The notes beneath the pieces were generated by a model that made no database searches, was not told the DNA's origin, and worked only from the letters and a program-made list of their open reading frames with translations. DNA of 64,000 bases from contig NZ_RCZB01000002.1 in the NCBI RefSeq assembly GCF_006438785.1, forward strand, positions 186,001 through 250,000. The letters run 5' to 3'. This stretch comes from Rhodanobacter glycinis. GTDB lineage: Bacteria > Pseudomonadota > Gammaproteobacteria > Xanthomonadales > Rhodanobacteraceae. This document shows positions 35,366 to 44,795 of this stretch, in pieces. Both the position numbers and the translations under genes were made by a program. Each line of letters begins with the position of its first letter. Position 1 is the stretch's first letter.

Positions 35366-36598
35366 ATGGGTGTCGTTTTCTCCTGGACCGGTTTTGCGAT
35401 CGCACTGGCCCTCGGCCTGCTGATCGGGGCCGAGCGCGAGCGCCGCAAGGGTGGTGGCGGCAGTGCGGTGGCGGGCATCCGCACGTTCGCCCTGGTGGCG
35501 CTGCTGGGAGCGATCAGCGCGAGCTTCGGCGTCGCGATGCTGCTGCTGGCGCTGGCTGCGCTGGCGACGTTGCTGGCAATCGCCTATGCGCGCGATACCG
35601 ACAGCGATCGCGGCCTCACCACCGAAGTCAGCCTGCTGCTTTGCCTGGTGCTGGGCGCTTTGGCCACGCGCCAACCCACGCTGGCTGCGGCACTGGCGGT
35701 GGCGGTGACGATCCTGCTGGCGGCACGCGAGCCCATGCACCATTTCGTCCGCGGTGTGCTGACGGCAGACGAACTGAACAATCTGCTGGTGCTGGCCGCC
35801 GCCACGCTGTTGATACTTCCGCTGCTGCCGGATCGACAGCTCGGGCCGTTCGACGCAATCAACCCGCGCGCACTCTGGCTGATCGTGATCCTGATCATGT
35901 CGATCGGGGCGGCTGCCCACGCGCTGCTGCGGATCGTGGGCAGCCGCATCGGCTTGCCGCTGGCCGGGTTGCTCTCCGGCTTCGTCTCCAGCTTGGCCAC
36001 CATCGGCGTGATGGGCGCCAAGGCGCGCGAGCTGCCGGCATGGCGAGGTGCGGCCATCGCGGCGGCAGTGTTGTCCACCGTGGCCACCTTTGTGCAAATG
36101 GCCGCCGTGCTCGCGGTAACCGACGTGGCGACGCTTCGCGCGCTGGCGGTGCCACTGATCTGCGGCGGTGCCGCCGCGGCGATCTACGGCGCGCTGTGGA
36201 CATGGAAGGGCCTGCGCCTGCACTCGGCCGATCCGGTCCAGGGCAGTGTCGTCTTCAGCGTCAAGGCGTCGCTGTTGCTGGGGCTGACGATCGCCGTGGT
36301 GCTGCTGGTGTCCGCCGCGATGCGCGTGTGGCTGGGCGGGCGCGGCTTGGCCATCGCCGTGGGCATCGCCGGCTTGGCCGATACGCATGCGCCCGCGGTG
36401 TCGGTGGCGACGCTGGCTGCCGCGGGCAGGATCGAGACGGCGGCCACCGCCGTGCCGATCCTGATCGCGCTGACCAGCAATACCGTGTCCAAGGCCGTGG
36501 TCGCGTGGGTCAGCGGCCAGCGCGAATATGCGCGTCCGGTGCTGGCTGGCCTGGCGGTGGTGCTCGCGGCGACCTGGCTGGGCTGGTGGCTGGGCTGA
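35366..36598 (+). CDS. MgtC/DUF4010-family membrane protein
   Basis: A 410-residue integral membrane protein with about twelve helices. The N-terminus (FAIALALGLLIGAERERRKG, then AGIRTFALVALLGA) is the MgtC/SapB signature; the C-terminal half (LRIVGSRIGLPLAGLLSGFVSS to SNTVSKAVVAWVSG) is DUF4010. The ATG 35366 follows GGGAG. Function is unknown; a link to Mg2+ or ion homeostasis is only suggested by the MgtC part. It stands alone between the DUF5916 gene and the YgjP-like gene. Confidence 0.88.
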   Translation: MGVVFSWTGFAIALALGLLIGAERERRKGGGGSAVAGIRTFALVALLGAISASFGVAMLLLALAALATLLAIAYARDTDSDRGLTTEVSLLLCLVLGALATRQPTLAAALAVAVTILLAAREPMHHFVRGVLTADELNNLLVLAAATLLILPLLPDRQLGPFDAINPRALWLIVILIMSIGAAAHALLRIVGSRIGLPLAGLLSGFVSSLATIGVMGAKARELPAWRGAAIAAAVLSTVATFVQMAAVLAVTDVATLRALAVPLICGGAAAAIYGALWTWKGLRLHSADPVQGSVVFSVKASLLLGLTIAVVLLVSAAMRVWLGGRGLAIAVGIAGLADTHAPAVSVATLAAAGRIETAATAVPILIALTSNTVSKAVVAWVSGQREYARPVLAGLAVVLAATWLGWWLG

Positions 36599-36705
36599 GC
36601 TGAGCCGTCAACCAACGGGCGCACCGTTGCCGTCCGCGGGAAGTGGAGTGGGTGCAGCTGGCCGCGCCAATGCGCGTGAGTCGGCGCAATGCGAGAATGT
36701 GCGGC

Positions 36706-37224
36706 ATGACCGCGCTGAAATATCTCCAGGCGTACCCCGCCGCGCTGCAGGACAGGGTGCGCGACCTGATCGCGCAGCAACGCCTGGGCGAGCACCTGGC
36801 ACAGCGCTATCCGGCACGCCATGACGTGCAGAGCGACCGCGCGCTGTACGGCTACACGATGGACCTCAAGCAGCGGCATCTGAAGAATGCGCCGGGCATC
36901 GACAAGGTGCTGTACGACAGCAAGCTCGACGTGGTGCGCAACGCGCTGGGCCTGCACACGGCAATCTCGCGCGTGCAGGGCAGCAAGCTCAAGGCGAAGA
37001 AGGAGATCCGGGTGGCCGCGCTGTTCAAGGCGGCGCCGCCGGAATTCCTGCAGATGATCGTGGTGCACGAACTGGCGCACCTGAAGGAATACGAACACAA
37101 CAAGGCGTTCTACCAGCTGTGCACGTACATGCTGCCGGACTATCACCAGTTGGAGTTCGACCTGCGCGTATATCTGACCTGGCGCGAGCTGCCGTCAATG
37201 ACCAACACACACAAGCAGGAATGA
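36706..37224 (+). CDS. YgjP-like M48-type metallopeptidase
   Basis: This roughly 172-residue protein has the zinc motif HELAHLKEYEHNKAFYQLC (HExxH plus a downstream His) and the YgjP/WLM ending YHQLEFDLRVYLTWRE. YgjP is a conserved protein of unknown physiological substrate. A start at 36697 (MCGM) is also possible. Its stop overlaps the next gene's ATG (ATGA), so the two are coupled. Confidence 0.8.
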   Translation: MTALKYLQAYPAALQDRVRDLIAQQRLGEHLAQRYPARHDVQSDRALYGYTMDLKQRHLKNAPGIDKVLYDSKLDVVRNALGLHTAISRVQGSKLKAKKEIRVAALFKAAPPEFLQMIVVHELAHLKEYEHNKAFYQLCTYMLPDYHQLEFDLRVYLTWRELPSMTNTHKQE

Positions 37225-37868
37225 CGATGGACAGTGCGGCGCTGCAGAAATACCTGCTGCGGTTGTTCGAGCGGCACGATGTCGAGCTGGAGCCGGACGA
37301 AGACGGCTGGCTGGTCACCGATGACGACTTTCCGGCGATCCGCGCCAGCTGGCACGAAGGCGTCGCGGGTGAGCCGGGCCGGCTGGACGTCGACGTCGTG
37401 TTGAGCGAGGAGCGGCGCATCGAGGAAAGTTTCGTGGGCTTCGGCGGTGCGGATGCCGGTTGCCGCGATGCGCTGCAGACCTTCGAGCACAACGCGTTCC
37501 ACCCGCTGCTGGCCGCCTGCTGGTATGTCACCGACGACCGCCGGATGCGCATCACGGCGTGGGATATCGGCGTGCGCACCTGGGACGTCTTCATCGGCCC
37601 GTTCAACGTGCGCGGTAATGGTGAGCTGACCGTTCCCGCGGAAGTGATGGATTCGATCGAGATCGCGTTGAAGCGCGAAGCGCTCACGCCCGAACTTCAC
37701 TGGCTGCGACTGACCCATCGCCATACCGGCGACGACGCGCGCTGCGAAGCCCTGCTCGACAATGAGCCGTGGACGGCGGGAACGCTGGCGCTCGACGCGG
37801 TCGCGTGGCCGGATGGCGCCGACTACAGCGCGAGCTGCTTCGTCTTGCTGGACGTGCGCGACTACTGA
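37221..37868 (+). CDS. Conserved hypothetical protein, DUF6348-like
   Basis: A 215-residue soluble protein without signal peptide or membrane helix. It has a short helical N-terminus (LQKYLLRLFERHDVELEPDEDGWLV) and alternating strands with many tryptophans (ACWYVTDDRRMRITAWDIGVRTWDVFIGPFNVRG). It resembles the uncharacterised DUF6348 family; the assignment is from memory and uncertain. It is translationally coupled to the YgjP-like gene and ends before the terminator at 37884. Confidence 0.65.
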   Translation: MTMDSAALQKYLLRLFERHDVELEPDEDGWLVTDDDFPAIRASWHEGVAGEPGRLDVDVVLSEERRIEESFVGFGGADAGCRDALQTFEHNAFHPLLAACWYVTDDRRMRITAWDIGVRTWDVFIGPFNVRGNGELTVPAEVMDSIEIALKREALTPELHWLRLTHRHTGDDARCEALLDNEPWTAGTLALDAVAWPDGADYSASCFVLLDVRDY

Positions 37869-37883
37869 TCGCCGCCGGAAACG

Positions 37884-37912
37884 GACAGGGCGCCCGCAGG
37901 CGCCCTGTCTTT
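37884..37912. terminator. Strong hairpin between convergent genes
   Basis: An 11-bp stem GACAGGGCGCC/GGCGCCCTGTC with a CGCA loop is followed by TTTC on the plus strand. It lies between the stop at 37868 and the convergent E2 stop at 37932, and may serve both directions. Confidence 0.75.
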
Positions 37913-37931
37913 CATTGCGTCGAATGCCGGA

Positions 37932-39311
37932 TCAGTTCGGCAGCGCCAGATCGTCCAGCATCGCCTTGAGGAACCTTGCGGCTTCACCGCCGGTGGCGGC
38001 GCGGTGGTCGAAGGTCAGTGACAGCGGCATGCGGCGATGCACTTCGATGCCGCCAATCACCGCGACCACGTCGTGGCTGAGCTTGCCGGCACCGACGATG
38101 GCGACGGTCGGCGGCACCACCACCGGCGTGGCGTAGCGGCCGGCGAACATGCCGAAGTTCGACAGGCTGATGGTGTGGCCGGACAACTCCGAGGCCGGGA
38201 TCGTGCGGTCCTCGACCTGCGTGCGCAGGCGCTTGATCGCGGCACGTACGCCGGCCGCGTCGAGCACGTCGGCGTTGCGCAGTGCCGGCACGAACAGGCC
38301 GTCGTCGGTGTCCACCGCGATGCCGATGTCGACCTGTGGGTGCAGGGTGCGGCTGAGGTTCTTGCCGTCGAACCAGGCGTTCAGTGCCGGCACCGTCTTG
38401 CAGGCGAACACGATGGCGCGGATCAGCCGCGCGGTGATGTCCTGCTTGCCGATCCACGCATGCAGGTCGGCGTCGTCGACCAGGGTGGTCGGCACGACCT
38501 GGGCGTGGGCATCAGCCATCACGCGGGCCATGTTGCGGCGTACACCCTTGAGCTGCTCGGGCTGGCCGCTGGCGGTCTGCGACGGCGGCGCGGTGCGCAC
38601 CGGCTTGCCGGCCAGTGACACCGGTGTACGCGTGGCGTCGGGCTGCGGCAGTTCGGGTGCCAGATGGCGACCGGCGGAGGCGGGAACAGCACGCGCCGGA
38701 GCAGCGCCGAGCGCGGCCGAACCGTTCGCGGCAGCATCCTTCACGTCCTTCATCGTCACCACGCCGTCGGCACCGCTCGGGCGCACGCGGGAGAGGTCGA
38801 CCTTGAGCTTCTTCGCCAGCGCGCGCACGGCGGGCACGGCCTTCACGCCGCCGATGTTGGCGGCCTGCTCGACGTGCACGTGGCTGCCGCTGACCATCGC
38901 GCCGACCACGGTGCCTTCGTCTTCGCGTGCCGCGGTCTCTTCGACTTCGCCGCCTTCATCCGAAGCGACCACCTTGCGGCTGTCGTCCGCGGCCGGGCTG
39001 CCGACGCTCTTCTTCGGACCGTGATGATGACCGGTGGATTCGGCCTCGGCGCGCTGCTTGGCGTTCGGGTCCGGCTCGAACTCGGCCAGTGCAGCGCCGG
39101 TCTCGATGATGTCGCCAGCGGCACCATGCAGCTTGGTGACCTTGCCGGTGTACGGCGAGGGCACGTCGACCACCGCCTTGGCGGTTTCCATCGAGCACAG
39201 CGGCGCGTCGAGCTTGATGCTGTCGCCCACCTTCACGTGCCACTCGACGATGGTGGCGTCGGGCAGGCCTTCGCCGAGGTCGGGCAGGTAGAACGTCTTG
39301 ATATCAGCCAT
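37932..39311 (-). CDS. Dihydrolipoamide acyltransferase (E2) of a 2-oxoacid dehydrogenase complex
   Basis: This 459-residue protein has one N-terminal lipoyl domain (lipoyl Lys45 in CSMETAKAVVD), an acidic and His-rich linker, a peripheral subunit-binding domain (about 160-200: VPAVRALAKKLKVDLSRVRPSG) and a C-terminal catalytic domain with SLTFDHRAATGG. The order is typical for E2 of branched-chain or pyruvate/acetoin complexes. It is the third gene of an E1alpha-E1beta-E2 operon; no E3 (lipoamide dehydrogenase) gene is in the window. The branched-chain type is favoured by the separate alpha and beta E1 chains. Confidence 0.93.
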   Translation of the reverse strand: MADIKTFYLPDLGEGLPDATIVEWHVKVGDSIKLDAPLCSMETAKAVVDVPSPYTGKVTKLHGAAGDIIETGAALAEFEPDPNAKQRAEAESTGHHHGPKKSVGSPAADDSRKVVASDEGGEVEETAAREDEGTVVGAMVSGSHVHVEQAANIGGVKAVPAVRALAKKLKVDLSRVRPSGADGVVTMKDVKDAAANGSAALGAAPARAVPASAGRHLAPELPQPDATRTPVSLAGKPVRTAPPSQTASGQPEQLKGVRRNMARVMADAHAQVVPTTLVDDADLHAWIGKQDITARLIRAIVFACKTVPALNAWFDGKNLSRTLHPQVDIGIAVDTDDGLFVPALRNADVLDAAGVRAAIKRLRTQVEDRTIPASELSGHTISLSNFGMFAGRYATPVVVPPTVAIVGAGKLSHDVVAVIGGIEVHRRMPLSLTFDHRAATGGEAARFLKAMLDDLALPN

Positions 39312-39331
39312 GGGATCGGGTCCGTTGAAGG

Positions 39332-40312
39332 TTAGCTGGCGGCCAGTGTGCGCTTGGCGGCGTCGACGACGCGCTCCACGCTCGGCAGGTATTTCATTTC
39401 CAGGCGGAACAGCGGGATGTGCGTGTCGAAACCGGTGACGCGCTCGACCGGCGCGAGCAGGTCGTACATGCACTCCTCGGCCAGGCGCGCGGCGATCTCG
39501 GCGCCGAAACCGGCGGTCTTCGGTGCTTCGTGCACGATCACGCAGCGGCCGGTCTTCTGCACGGACTCCGCGATGGTGTCGAAGTCCAGCGGGGTCAGCG
39601 TGGCGACGTCGATCACCTCGGCGCTGATGCCCTGCGCGGCCAGTTCATCGGCCGCTTCCAGCGCTTCCTTAACCTGCGCGCCCCAGGTCACCAGGGTCAC
39701 GTCGGTGCCGTCGCGCAGCACGAAGCACACGTCGAGCGGCAGCGCCTCGCCGTCGTCCGGCACCTCCTCCTTGTACTGGCGATAGATGCGCTTCGGCTCG
39801 AAGAACATCACCGGATCGGGATCGCGGATCGCGGCAAGCAGCAGGCCATAGGCACGCGCCGGCGACGACGGCATCACCACGCGCAGGCCGGGGATGTTGG
39901 TGAACAGGTGCTCGTTCGCCTCGGAGTGATGCTCCGGTGCGCGGATGCCGCCGCCCCACGGCGCACGGAACACCGCCGGCACGGTCAGGCGGCCGCGGGT
40001 GCGGTTGCGCATGCGGGCGGCGTGGCAGGCGATCTGCTCCATCATCGGGTAGATGAAGCCTTCGAACTGCGCTTCGGCGACCGGCTTCATGCCCTGCACG
40101 GCGAGACCGACGGTGACGCCGGCAATCGTGGTTTCGTCCAGCGGCGTGTCGAGCACGCGCAGCTCGCCGAATTTTTCCTGCAGGCCCTGGGTGGCGCGGA
40201 ACACGCCGCCGTTGAGGCCGACGTCCTCGCCCAGCACCATGACGCTGTCGTCGTGGGCCATCTCATAGGCAAGTGCCTGGGTGACGGCTTCGATAAGAGT
40301 GATTTGTGCCAT
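39332..40312 (-). CDS. 2-oxoacid dehydrogenase E1 beta subunit
   Basis: A 326-residue transketolase-like beta chain: MAQITLIEAVTQALAYEMAHD, VLGEDVGLNGGVFRAT, FDTPLDE-type segment LDTPLDETTIAGV, and PWGGGIRAPEHHSE. With the alpha chain it decarboxylates a 2-oxoacid with thiamine diphosphate and passes the acyl group to E2. It lies 3 bases after E1 alpha and 20 bases before E2. Substrate (branched-chain versus pyruvate) cannot be fixed from the sequence alone. Confidence 0.93.
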   Translation of the reverse strand: MAQITLIEAVTQALAYEMAHDDSVMVLGEDVGLNGGVFRATQGLQEKFGELRVLDTPLDETTIAGVTVGLAVQGMKPVAEAQFEGFIYPMMEQIACHAARMRNRTRGRLTVPAVFRAPWGGGIRAPEHHSEANEHLFTNIPGLRVVMPSSPARAYGLLLAAIRDPDPVMFFEPKRIYRQYKEEVPDDGEALPLDVCFVLRDGTDVTLVTWGAQVKEALEAADELAAQGISAEVIDVATLTPLDFDTIAESVQKTGRCVIVHEAPKTAGFGAEIAARLAEECMYDLLAPVERVTGFDTHIPLFRLEMKYLPSVERVVDAAKRTLAAS

Positions 40313-40315
40313 GAC

Positions 40316-41401
40316 TCAATGACCCTTGTTTTCAAGCGAGAGGACGTAATCGCGCTGCTTGGCGAGATCGGCGGGGACTTCGGCGAAGATGTAGTCGAAC
40401 ATCGCCGAGACCGGCTGGGTCTTGGTCTCGAGATAGGCATTCACCTCGTTGTCCATCCACTCGTCGCACTCGGCCTTCCAGGCTTCTTCCTTGGCGTCGT
40501 CCCACACGCCCTTGGCCACCAGCCAGTTGCGCAGGCGCTTCATCGGCTCCTTTTCCCAACCGTCCTTCACTTCCTGCTCGCCGCGGTAGCGGCGCGCATC
40601 GTCGGCGGTGGTGTGGTCGCCGAGGCGATAGGTCACCGCCTCGATCACGCTGCCGCCCTTGCCGCTGCGGGCGCGTTCCAGCGCATCTTCCATTGCCTTG
40701 CGCACGGCGATGATGTCGTTGCCGTCCACCTGGATCGAGAACAGGCCGGCAGCGATGCCTTTCTGCGCCAGCGTCGGCGCGCCGGATTGGATCTTGCGCG
40801 GTACCGAGATCGCCCACTGGTTGTTGACGATCACGCAGACCAGCGGCAGGTTCTGCGCGCCGGCGATGTTGATGGCGCCGTAGAAGTCGCCCTTGGACGA
40901 ACCGCCGTCGCCGATCGTGCAGACCGCCACGCGCTTCTCGCCGCGGATCTTGAACGCCAGCGCGCTGCCGGCCGCATGCAGGCACTGCGTGGCGATCGGC
41001 ACCGACCAGGCGAAGTCGTGCCGCGCCGGTTCCTTCTGGTAGTCGTTGCCGCGCTCGTCGCCGCCCCAGTACATGTACACCTCGCGCGGCTGCACGCCGC
41101 GATAGAGCTGCGCGCCGTATTCGCGGTAGCTCGGTGCATACACGTCTTCCGGTTTCATCGCGCTGCCGATACCGACATGCGCCGCTTCGTGGCCGAGGCA
41201 ACTGGCGTAAGTACCGAGCTTGCCGGTGCGCTGCAGCGCGATCGACTTGGCGTCGAATACACGGGTCGACAGCATCAGCTTGTACAGCTCGACCATGTGG
41301 TCGAGGTCCTTCGCGAATTCTGGCAGATCGTCACGGACCTGCTTGCCCTCGGCATCGAGGTATTGCAGGTATTCGATTTCAAACTTGGCGGCGATGGTCA
41401 C
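40316..41401 (-). CDS. 2-oxoacid dehydrogenase E1 alpha subunit
   Basis: A 361-residue alpha chain with the thiamine diphosphate/Mg motif GDGGSSKGDFYGAINIAG...NN and the regulatory-loop type sequence YRLGDHTTADDARRYR. It probably starts at GTG 41401 (VTIAAKFEIEYLQYLD), preceded by GGAG at six bases; the longer upstream frame is not homologous. It leads the operon and diverges from tryptophan 2,3-dioxygenase over 207 bases. The long form with an N-terminal extension is typical of branched-chain E1 alpha. Confidence 0.92.
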   Translation of the reverse strand: MTIAAKFEIEYLQYLDAEGKQVRDDLPEFAKDLDHMVELYKLMLSTRVFDAKSIALQRTGKLGTYASCLGHEAAHVGIGSAMKPEDVYAPSYREYGAQLYRGVQPREVYMYWGGDERGNDYQKEPARHDFAWSVPIATQCLHAAGSALAFKIRGEKRVAVCTIGDGGSSKGDFYGAINIAGAQNLPLVCVIVNNQWAISVPRKIQSGAPTLAQKGIAAGLFSIQVDGNDIIAVRKAMEDALERARSGKGGSVIEAVTYRLGDHTTADDARRYRGEQEVKDGWEKEPMKRLRNWLVAKGVWDDAKEEAWKAECDEWMDNEVNAYLETKTQPVSAMFDYIFAEVPADLAKQRDYVLSLENKGH

Positions 41402-41608
41402 GACTCGCTCCGGGGTGAGGAAGAGAGGGGAAAGGCATGGAACGCGGCATTTTACCGAGGGTCGGCGATGGCCGTATGTCCGGATAAGACCGCACTTGAT
41501 AACAGGCCGGCATGTTGCACTGCAAGGTACGGCGCAGCATTCGTGTGCGTACGGCACGACCCGCAGCAACCGCTAAAATGATCGATCTTTGCAGGACGAC
41601 GAAGCCGC

Positions 41609-42457
41609 ATGAGCGACAACCAGCGTGATATCGAGGCAGGCATCCAGACCGATCTGAATGGCCAGATGACCTACGGCGGTTACTTGCATCTGGACACGTT
41701 GCTGTCCGCGCAGCAGCCGCTGAGCCAGCCACCGCATCACGACGAGATGCTGTTCATCGTGCAGCACCATGTGTCCGAGTTGTGGATGAAGCTGCTGATC
41801 CACGAGCTGAAGGCCGCGGTGACGCATCTGCAGGCAGACGACATCGACGCCTGCCTGAAGATCCTGGCACGGGTGAAGCAGGTGCAGCGCCAGCTGTTCG
41901 AGCAATGGGCGGTGCTGGAGACGCTGACGCCGTCGGAATACCTGGAGTTTCGCGGCGTGCTCGGGCCCTCGTCCGGCTTCCAGTCGCTGCAGTATCGTCA
42001 GATCGAATTCCTGCTCGGCAACAAGAACGCCGACATGCTCAAGGTGTTCGCGCATGATCCGGCTGCACAGGCCCAGCTGCGCGCGGTGCTTGAGGCGCCC
42101 AGCCTGTACGACGAATTCCTGCGTTATCTGGCGCGCCGCGGTCATGCGGTGCCGGCCGAACTGTTGCAGCGCGACTGGACCCGGGCCTATCGGCGCAATG
42201 AGGCCTTGCTGCCGGTGCTCAAGCGCATCTACGAAGGCCGTGCGGATTTCTGGCCGGAATACCACATGTGCGAGCAACTGGTGGACGTGGAAGAGAGCTT
42301 CCAGCTGTGGCGCTTCCGCCACATGAAGACGGTGGAGCGGATCATCGGCCATCGCCGCGGTACCGGTGGTTCGTCCGGCGTGAGCTTCCTGAAGAAGGCG
42401 CTGGACCTGGAATTCTTCCCCGAGCTGCTGGACGTGCGCACCCTGCTCGGCAGCTGA
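41609..42457 (+). CDS. kynA: Tryptophan 2,3-dioxygenase
   Basis: This 282-residue haem dioxygenase opens tryptophan to N-formylkynurenine, the first step of the kynurenine route. Visible features are LTYGGYL-type [32 protein letters not shown] with the distal His, and the proximal haem His in [15 protein letters not shown] followed by [13 protein letters not shown]. The length is normal. TAAAAT at 41574-41579 may be its -10. No kynureninase or formamidase gene is in the window. The following peptide transporter has its own promoter. Confidence 0.96.
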   Translation: MSDNQRDIEAGIQTDLNGQMTYGGYLHLDTLLSAQQPLSQPPHHDEMLFIVQHHVSELWMKLLIHELKAAVTHLQADDIDACLKILARVKQVQRQLFEQWAVLETLTPSEYLEFRGVLGPSSGFQSLQYRQIEFLLGNKNADMLKVFAHDPAAQAQLRAVLEAPSLYDEFLRYLARRGHAVPAELLQRDWTRAYRRNEALLPVLKRIYEGRADFWPEYHMCEQLVDVEESFQLWRFRHMKTVERIIGHRRGTGGSSGVSFLKKALDLEFFPELLDVRTLLGS

Positions 42458-42472
42458 CGCGGTTGCGCTGCA

Positions 42473-42501
42473 TTGACGGCACCGGTGCGCCGCGGTTACA
42501 C
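42473..42501 (+). promoter_or_regulatory. Sigma70-type promoter of the first POT transporter
   Basis: TTGACG (42473-42478), 17-base spacer, TTACAC (42496-42501), about 65 bases before the ATG at 42567. The same hexamers with the same spacing and the flanking GCGGTTACACCT occur before the second transporter, which supports both calls. Confidence 0.65.
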
Positions 42502-42566
42502 CTGTGCGATTGATTCGCCATCTACCGATCGCCGCACGATCCGCGGTGACAAGACCCAGGGACAGC

Positions 42567-44072
42567 ATGAACCAGAACATCGACGCCGTCGGCGACGCAC
42601 CCGACTACCCGCAACTGCTTGGCCATCCGCGCCCGCTGTGGATGCTGTTCATGACCGAGTTCTGGGAGCGCTTCGCGTTCTATAGCTTGAGCTGGGCGCT
42701 GGCGCTATACGTGGTGGCGCAGTTCTATCACGGCGATCCGGCGGGGCAGGGCTGGGCCAGCGGCATCTACGGTGCATGGGTGGCGCTGATCTACGCGATG
42801 GGCATCTTCGGCGGTTACATCGCGGACAAGGTGATCGGCTACCAGCGTTCCATCCTCATTGGCGCAGCGGTGATGGCGCTGGGGCTGTTCGCGATCATGC
42901 TGCCGGACAAACAGTTGTTCATGGTCGGCCTTTCGCTGGTGATCGTGGGCAATGGCCTGTTCAAGCCCAACATCTCCTCGATGGTCGGGCAGCTCTACGC
43001 ACGCGATGACGAGCGCCGCGATCGCGGCTTCACCCTGTTCTACATGGGCATCAATGGCGGCGCGCTGGTGGCGCCGCTGCTCACCGGCTGGCTGGCCAGC
43101 TATTTCACCGACACGCCGCTGGAACAGAACTACAAGGCGGTGTTCGGCGCGGCCGGAGTGGGCATGCTGCTGAGCCTGCTGTGGTTCTGGATCGGCCGTC
43201 GCCAGCTCAAGAACGTGGGCCGTCCGCTCGCGGACCAGGCCAGCCGCATGCGCGTGGTGTGGGTGCTGCTCGGCGTGGTGGTGGCGGTGCCGCTGGTCTA
43301 CCTGATGCTGGCGTATGTGGGCGCCGCCTACCTATCGTGGCTGCTGGGGGTGCTGTTCATCGGCGTGGCGGTGATGTTGCTGGTGGAAGGGCAGCGCCAC
43401 GATCGCGTGCAGGTGCACCGGGTGATCGCGATGCTGATCATTTTCGCGTTCAACATGCTGTTCTGGATGTTCTACTTTCAGCTGGGCACGTCGTTCAACT
43501 TCCTGGCGCAGAACCTGGTCGATCGACAGATGTTCGGTGGCTGGGAGTTTCCGGTGGGCTGGTTCCAGTCGGTCAGTCCGCTGGCGATCATCCTGCTGGC
43601 GCCGCTGGTGTCCCTGGTGTGGGCGCTGCTCGCCGCTCGCCGGCGCGAGCCATCCATTCCGCGCAAGTTCGGCCTGGGCCTGGTCTTCAACGGGCTGGGT
43701 TTTGCGGTACTGATGTATGCGTTGTCGCAACTGCTCAATGGCCATGGCCTGATTCCGTTCTGGCCGCTGGTGCTGTGCTACGTACTGCAAACGGTGGGTG
43801 AGCTGTGCCTGTCGCCGATCGGCCTGTCGATGGTGACCAAGCTGGCGCCGCCGCGGCTGGTCGGCCTGGCGATGGGTGGCTGGTTTCTTTCGCTGGCGGT
43901 GGGCGGCAACCTGTCGGGCCTGCTGGCTGGACACATCAGCGGCGACAATGGCATGACCGCGGCGTCGGCGTTGAGCGGTTTCACTTTCAGCTTCTGGTTG
44001 CTGGTCGGCGCCGGCGTGCTGTTGCTGCTGATCTCGCCGTTGATCAACAAGCTGATGCACGGCGTGCGCTGA
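42567..44072 (+). CDS. POT/PTR2-family proton-coupled peptide transporter (first copy)
   Basis: A 501-residue inner-membrane transporter with about fourteen helices. POT signatures are FWERFAFYSLSWALALY (the ExxER-like region of helix 1), GGYIADKVIGYQRSI, GLFKPNISSMVGQLY and FTLFYMGINGGALVAPLL, with the conserved FQLGTSFNFLAQ region. It imports di- and tripeptides with protons. The protein at 46036 is a close paralogue. It follows kynA but has its own promoter. Its last 57 coding/stop bases are repeated as a scar at 45790-45845. Confidence 0.94.
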   Translation: MNQNIDAVGDAPDYPQLLGHPRPLWMLFMTEFWERFAFYSLSWALALYVVAQFYHGDPAGQGWASGIYGAWVALIYAMGIFGGYIADKVIGYQRSILIGAAVMALGLFAIMLPDKQLFMVGLSLVIVGNGLFKPNISSMVGQLYARDDERRDRGFTLFYMGINGGALVAPLLTGWLASYFTDTPLEQNYKAVFGAAGVGMLLSLLWFWIGRRQLKNVGRPLADQASRMRVVWVLLGVVVAVPLVYLMLAYVGAAYLSWLLGVLFIGVAVMLLVEGQRHDRVQVHRVIAMLIIFAFNMLFWMFYFQLGTSFNFLAQNLVDRQMFGGWEFPVGWFQSVSPLAIILLAPLVSLVWALLAARRREPSIPRKFGLGLVFNGLGFAVLMYALSQLLNGHGLIPFWPLVLCYVLQTVGELCLSPIGLSMVTKLAPPRLVGLAMGGWFLSLAVGGNLSGLLAGHISGDNGMTAASALSGFTFSFWLLVGAGVLLLLISPLINKLMHGVR

Positions 44073-44074
44073 TC
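44018..44074 (+). repeat. Parent copy of the duplicated POT 3' end
   Basis: The last codons of the first transporter, from GCTGTTGCTGCTGATC to TGCACGGCGTGCGCTGATC, recur with a few changes and one deleted base at 45790-45845. The TIR/sensor gene pair lies between the two copies. Confidence 0.75.
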
Positions 44075-44111
44075 GGCACGGGGAACCGGGCATGCACGAT
44101 GGCGCCGTCCG

Positions 44112-44792
44112 CTATGTGCCCTTGCCGATTCGCCAGCAGGCTTCAAGAAATAGCCGTCGTTCCGATTTGCCATCAATTTCCGTTGCGAGGCGCTGCGCGA
44201 TGACATCCAGATCGCCGCCGCTCTGCGCGGCCCGACGTACCAGGTGCCCGGCCACGGGCCCGATGCGCCTGGCGAGTTCGACCTCCAGCAGGCGCAAGTG
44301 CGCGGCATCGACGCCAGTCGGGTGGGTGATATCGGCTGGTCCGGTGTCCCGCGATGGCCGGTGTCCGGTCGGGAGATCGTGCGCGGCGTGTCCGCCCATG
44401 GTGGTATCGAGGTAGTCGCACAGGCGATCGATGTGCGGCTGGAGTGGCGGGGGGAACGCATCCATCCAGTGCTGTGCGCTGAGGAAGTACTCCAGGCTCC
44501 TTGATGGCAACACATCCTCGATCCGGAACGGAAGAATCGGTAGTTGCTTGTGCACGGCCCGCTCGACCTCGCGCCGCACCTGGCCCGAGTCGTTGCTGCT
44601 GCCGGAGAAAACCAGAACCATGAGCCGCGCACTGGAAATCGCATCGATGATTTCGGCGGCCCAGTCGGCCGCTGGAGACACGTCGCGCGGTGCGATCCAT
44701 ACGCTGATGCCGCGCGCCTCCAGGCGTTGCACGAGAGTGAACGCGGCTTCCCGATCCGGTTGCGAATAGCTGACGAACAGGTCGTGGGCCAC
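44112..44792 (-). CDS. TIR-domain protein with C-terminal helical domain
   Basis: A 226-residue cytoplasmic protein. Residues 1-130 are a TIR_2-type domain: HDLFVSYSQPDREAA, LEARGISVWIAPRDVSPAADWAAEIIDAISSARLMVLVFS, then QVRREVERAVHKQLPILPFR. Glu75 in the RREVERA helix is at the place of the NADase catalytic glutamate in many bacterial TIRs. After a Pro/His-rich linker, residues about 165-222 (LLEVELARRIGPVAGHLVRRAAQ, LATEIDGKSERRLFLEACW) resemble a helical module seen at the end of some bacterial kinases and cyclases. It starts at GTG 44792, three bases after the sensor gene. A signalling or defence output role is inferred. Confidence 0.85.
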   Translation of the reverse strand: MAHDLFVSYSQPDREAAFTLVQRLEARGISVWIAPRDVSPAADWAAEIIDAISSARLMVLVFSGSSNDSGQVRREVERAVHKQLPILPFRIEDVLPSRSLEYFLSAQHWMDAFPPPLQPHIDRLCDYLDTTMGGHAAHDLPTGHRPSRDTGPADITHPTGVDAAHLRLLEVELARRIGPVAGHLVRRAAQSGGDLDVIAQRLATEIDGKSERRLFLEACWRIGKGT

Positions 44793-44795
44793 GGC

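Noticed and set aside
33977-36388. Minus-strand frame of 803 codons
   Set aside because: Spans the 3' part of the DUF5916 gene and the MgtC gene; Gln/His/Arg-rich shadow without any domain.
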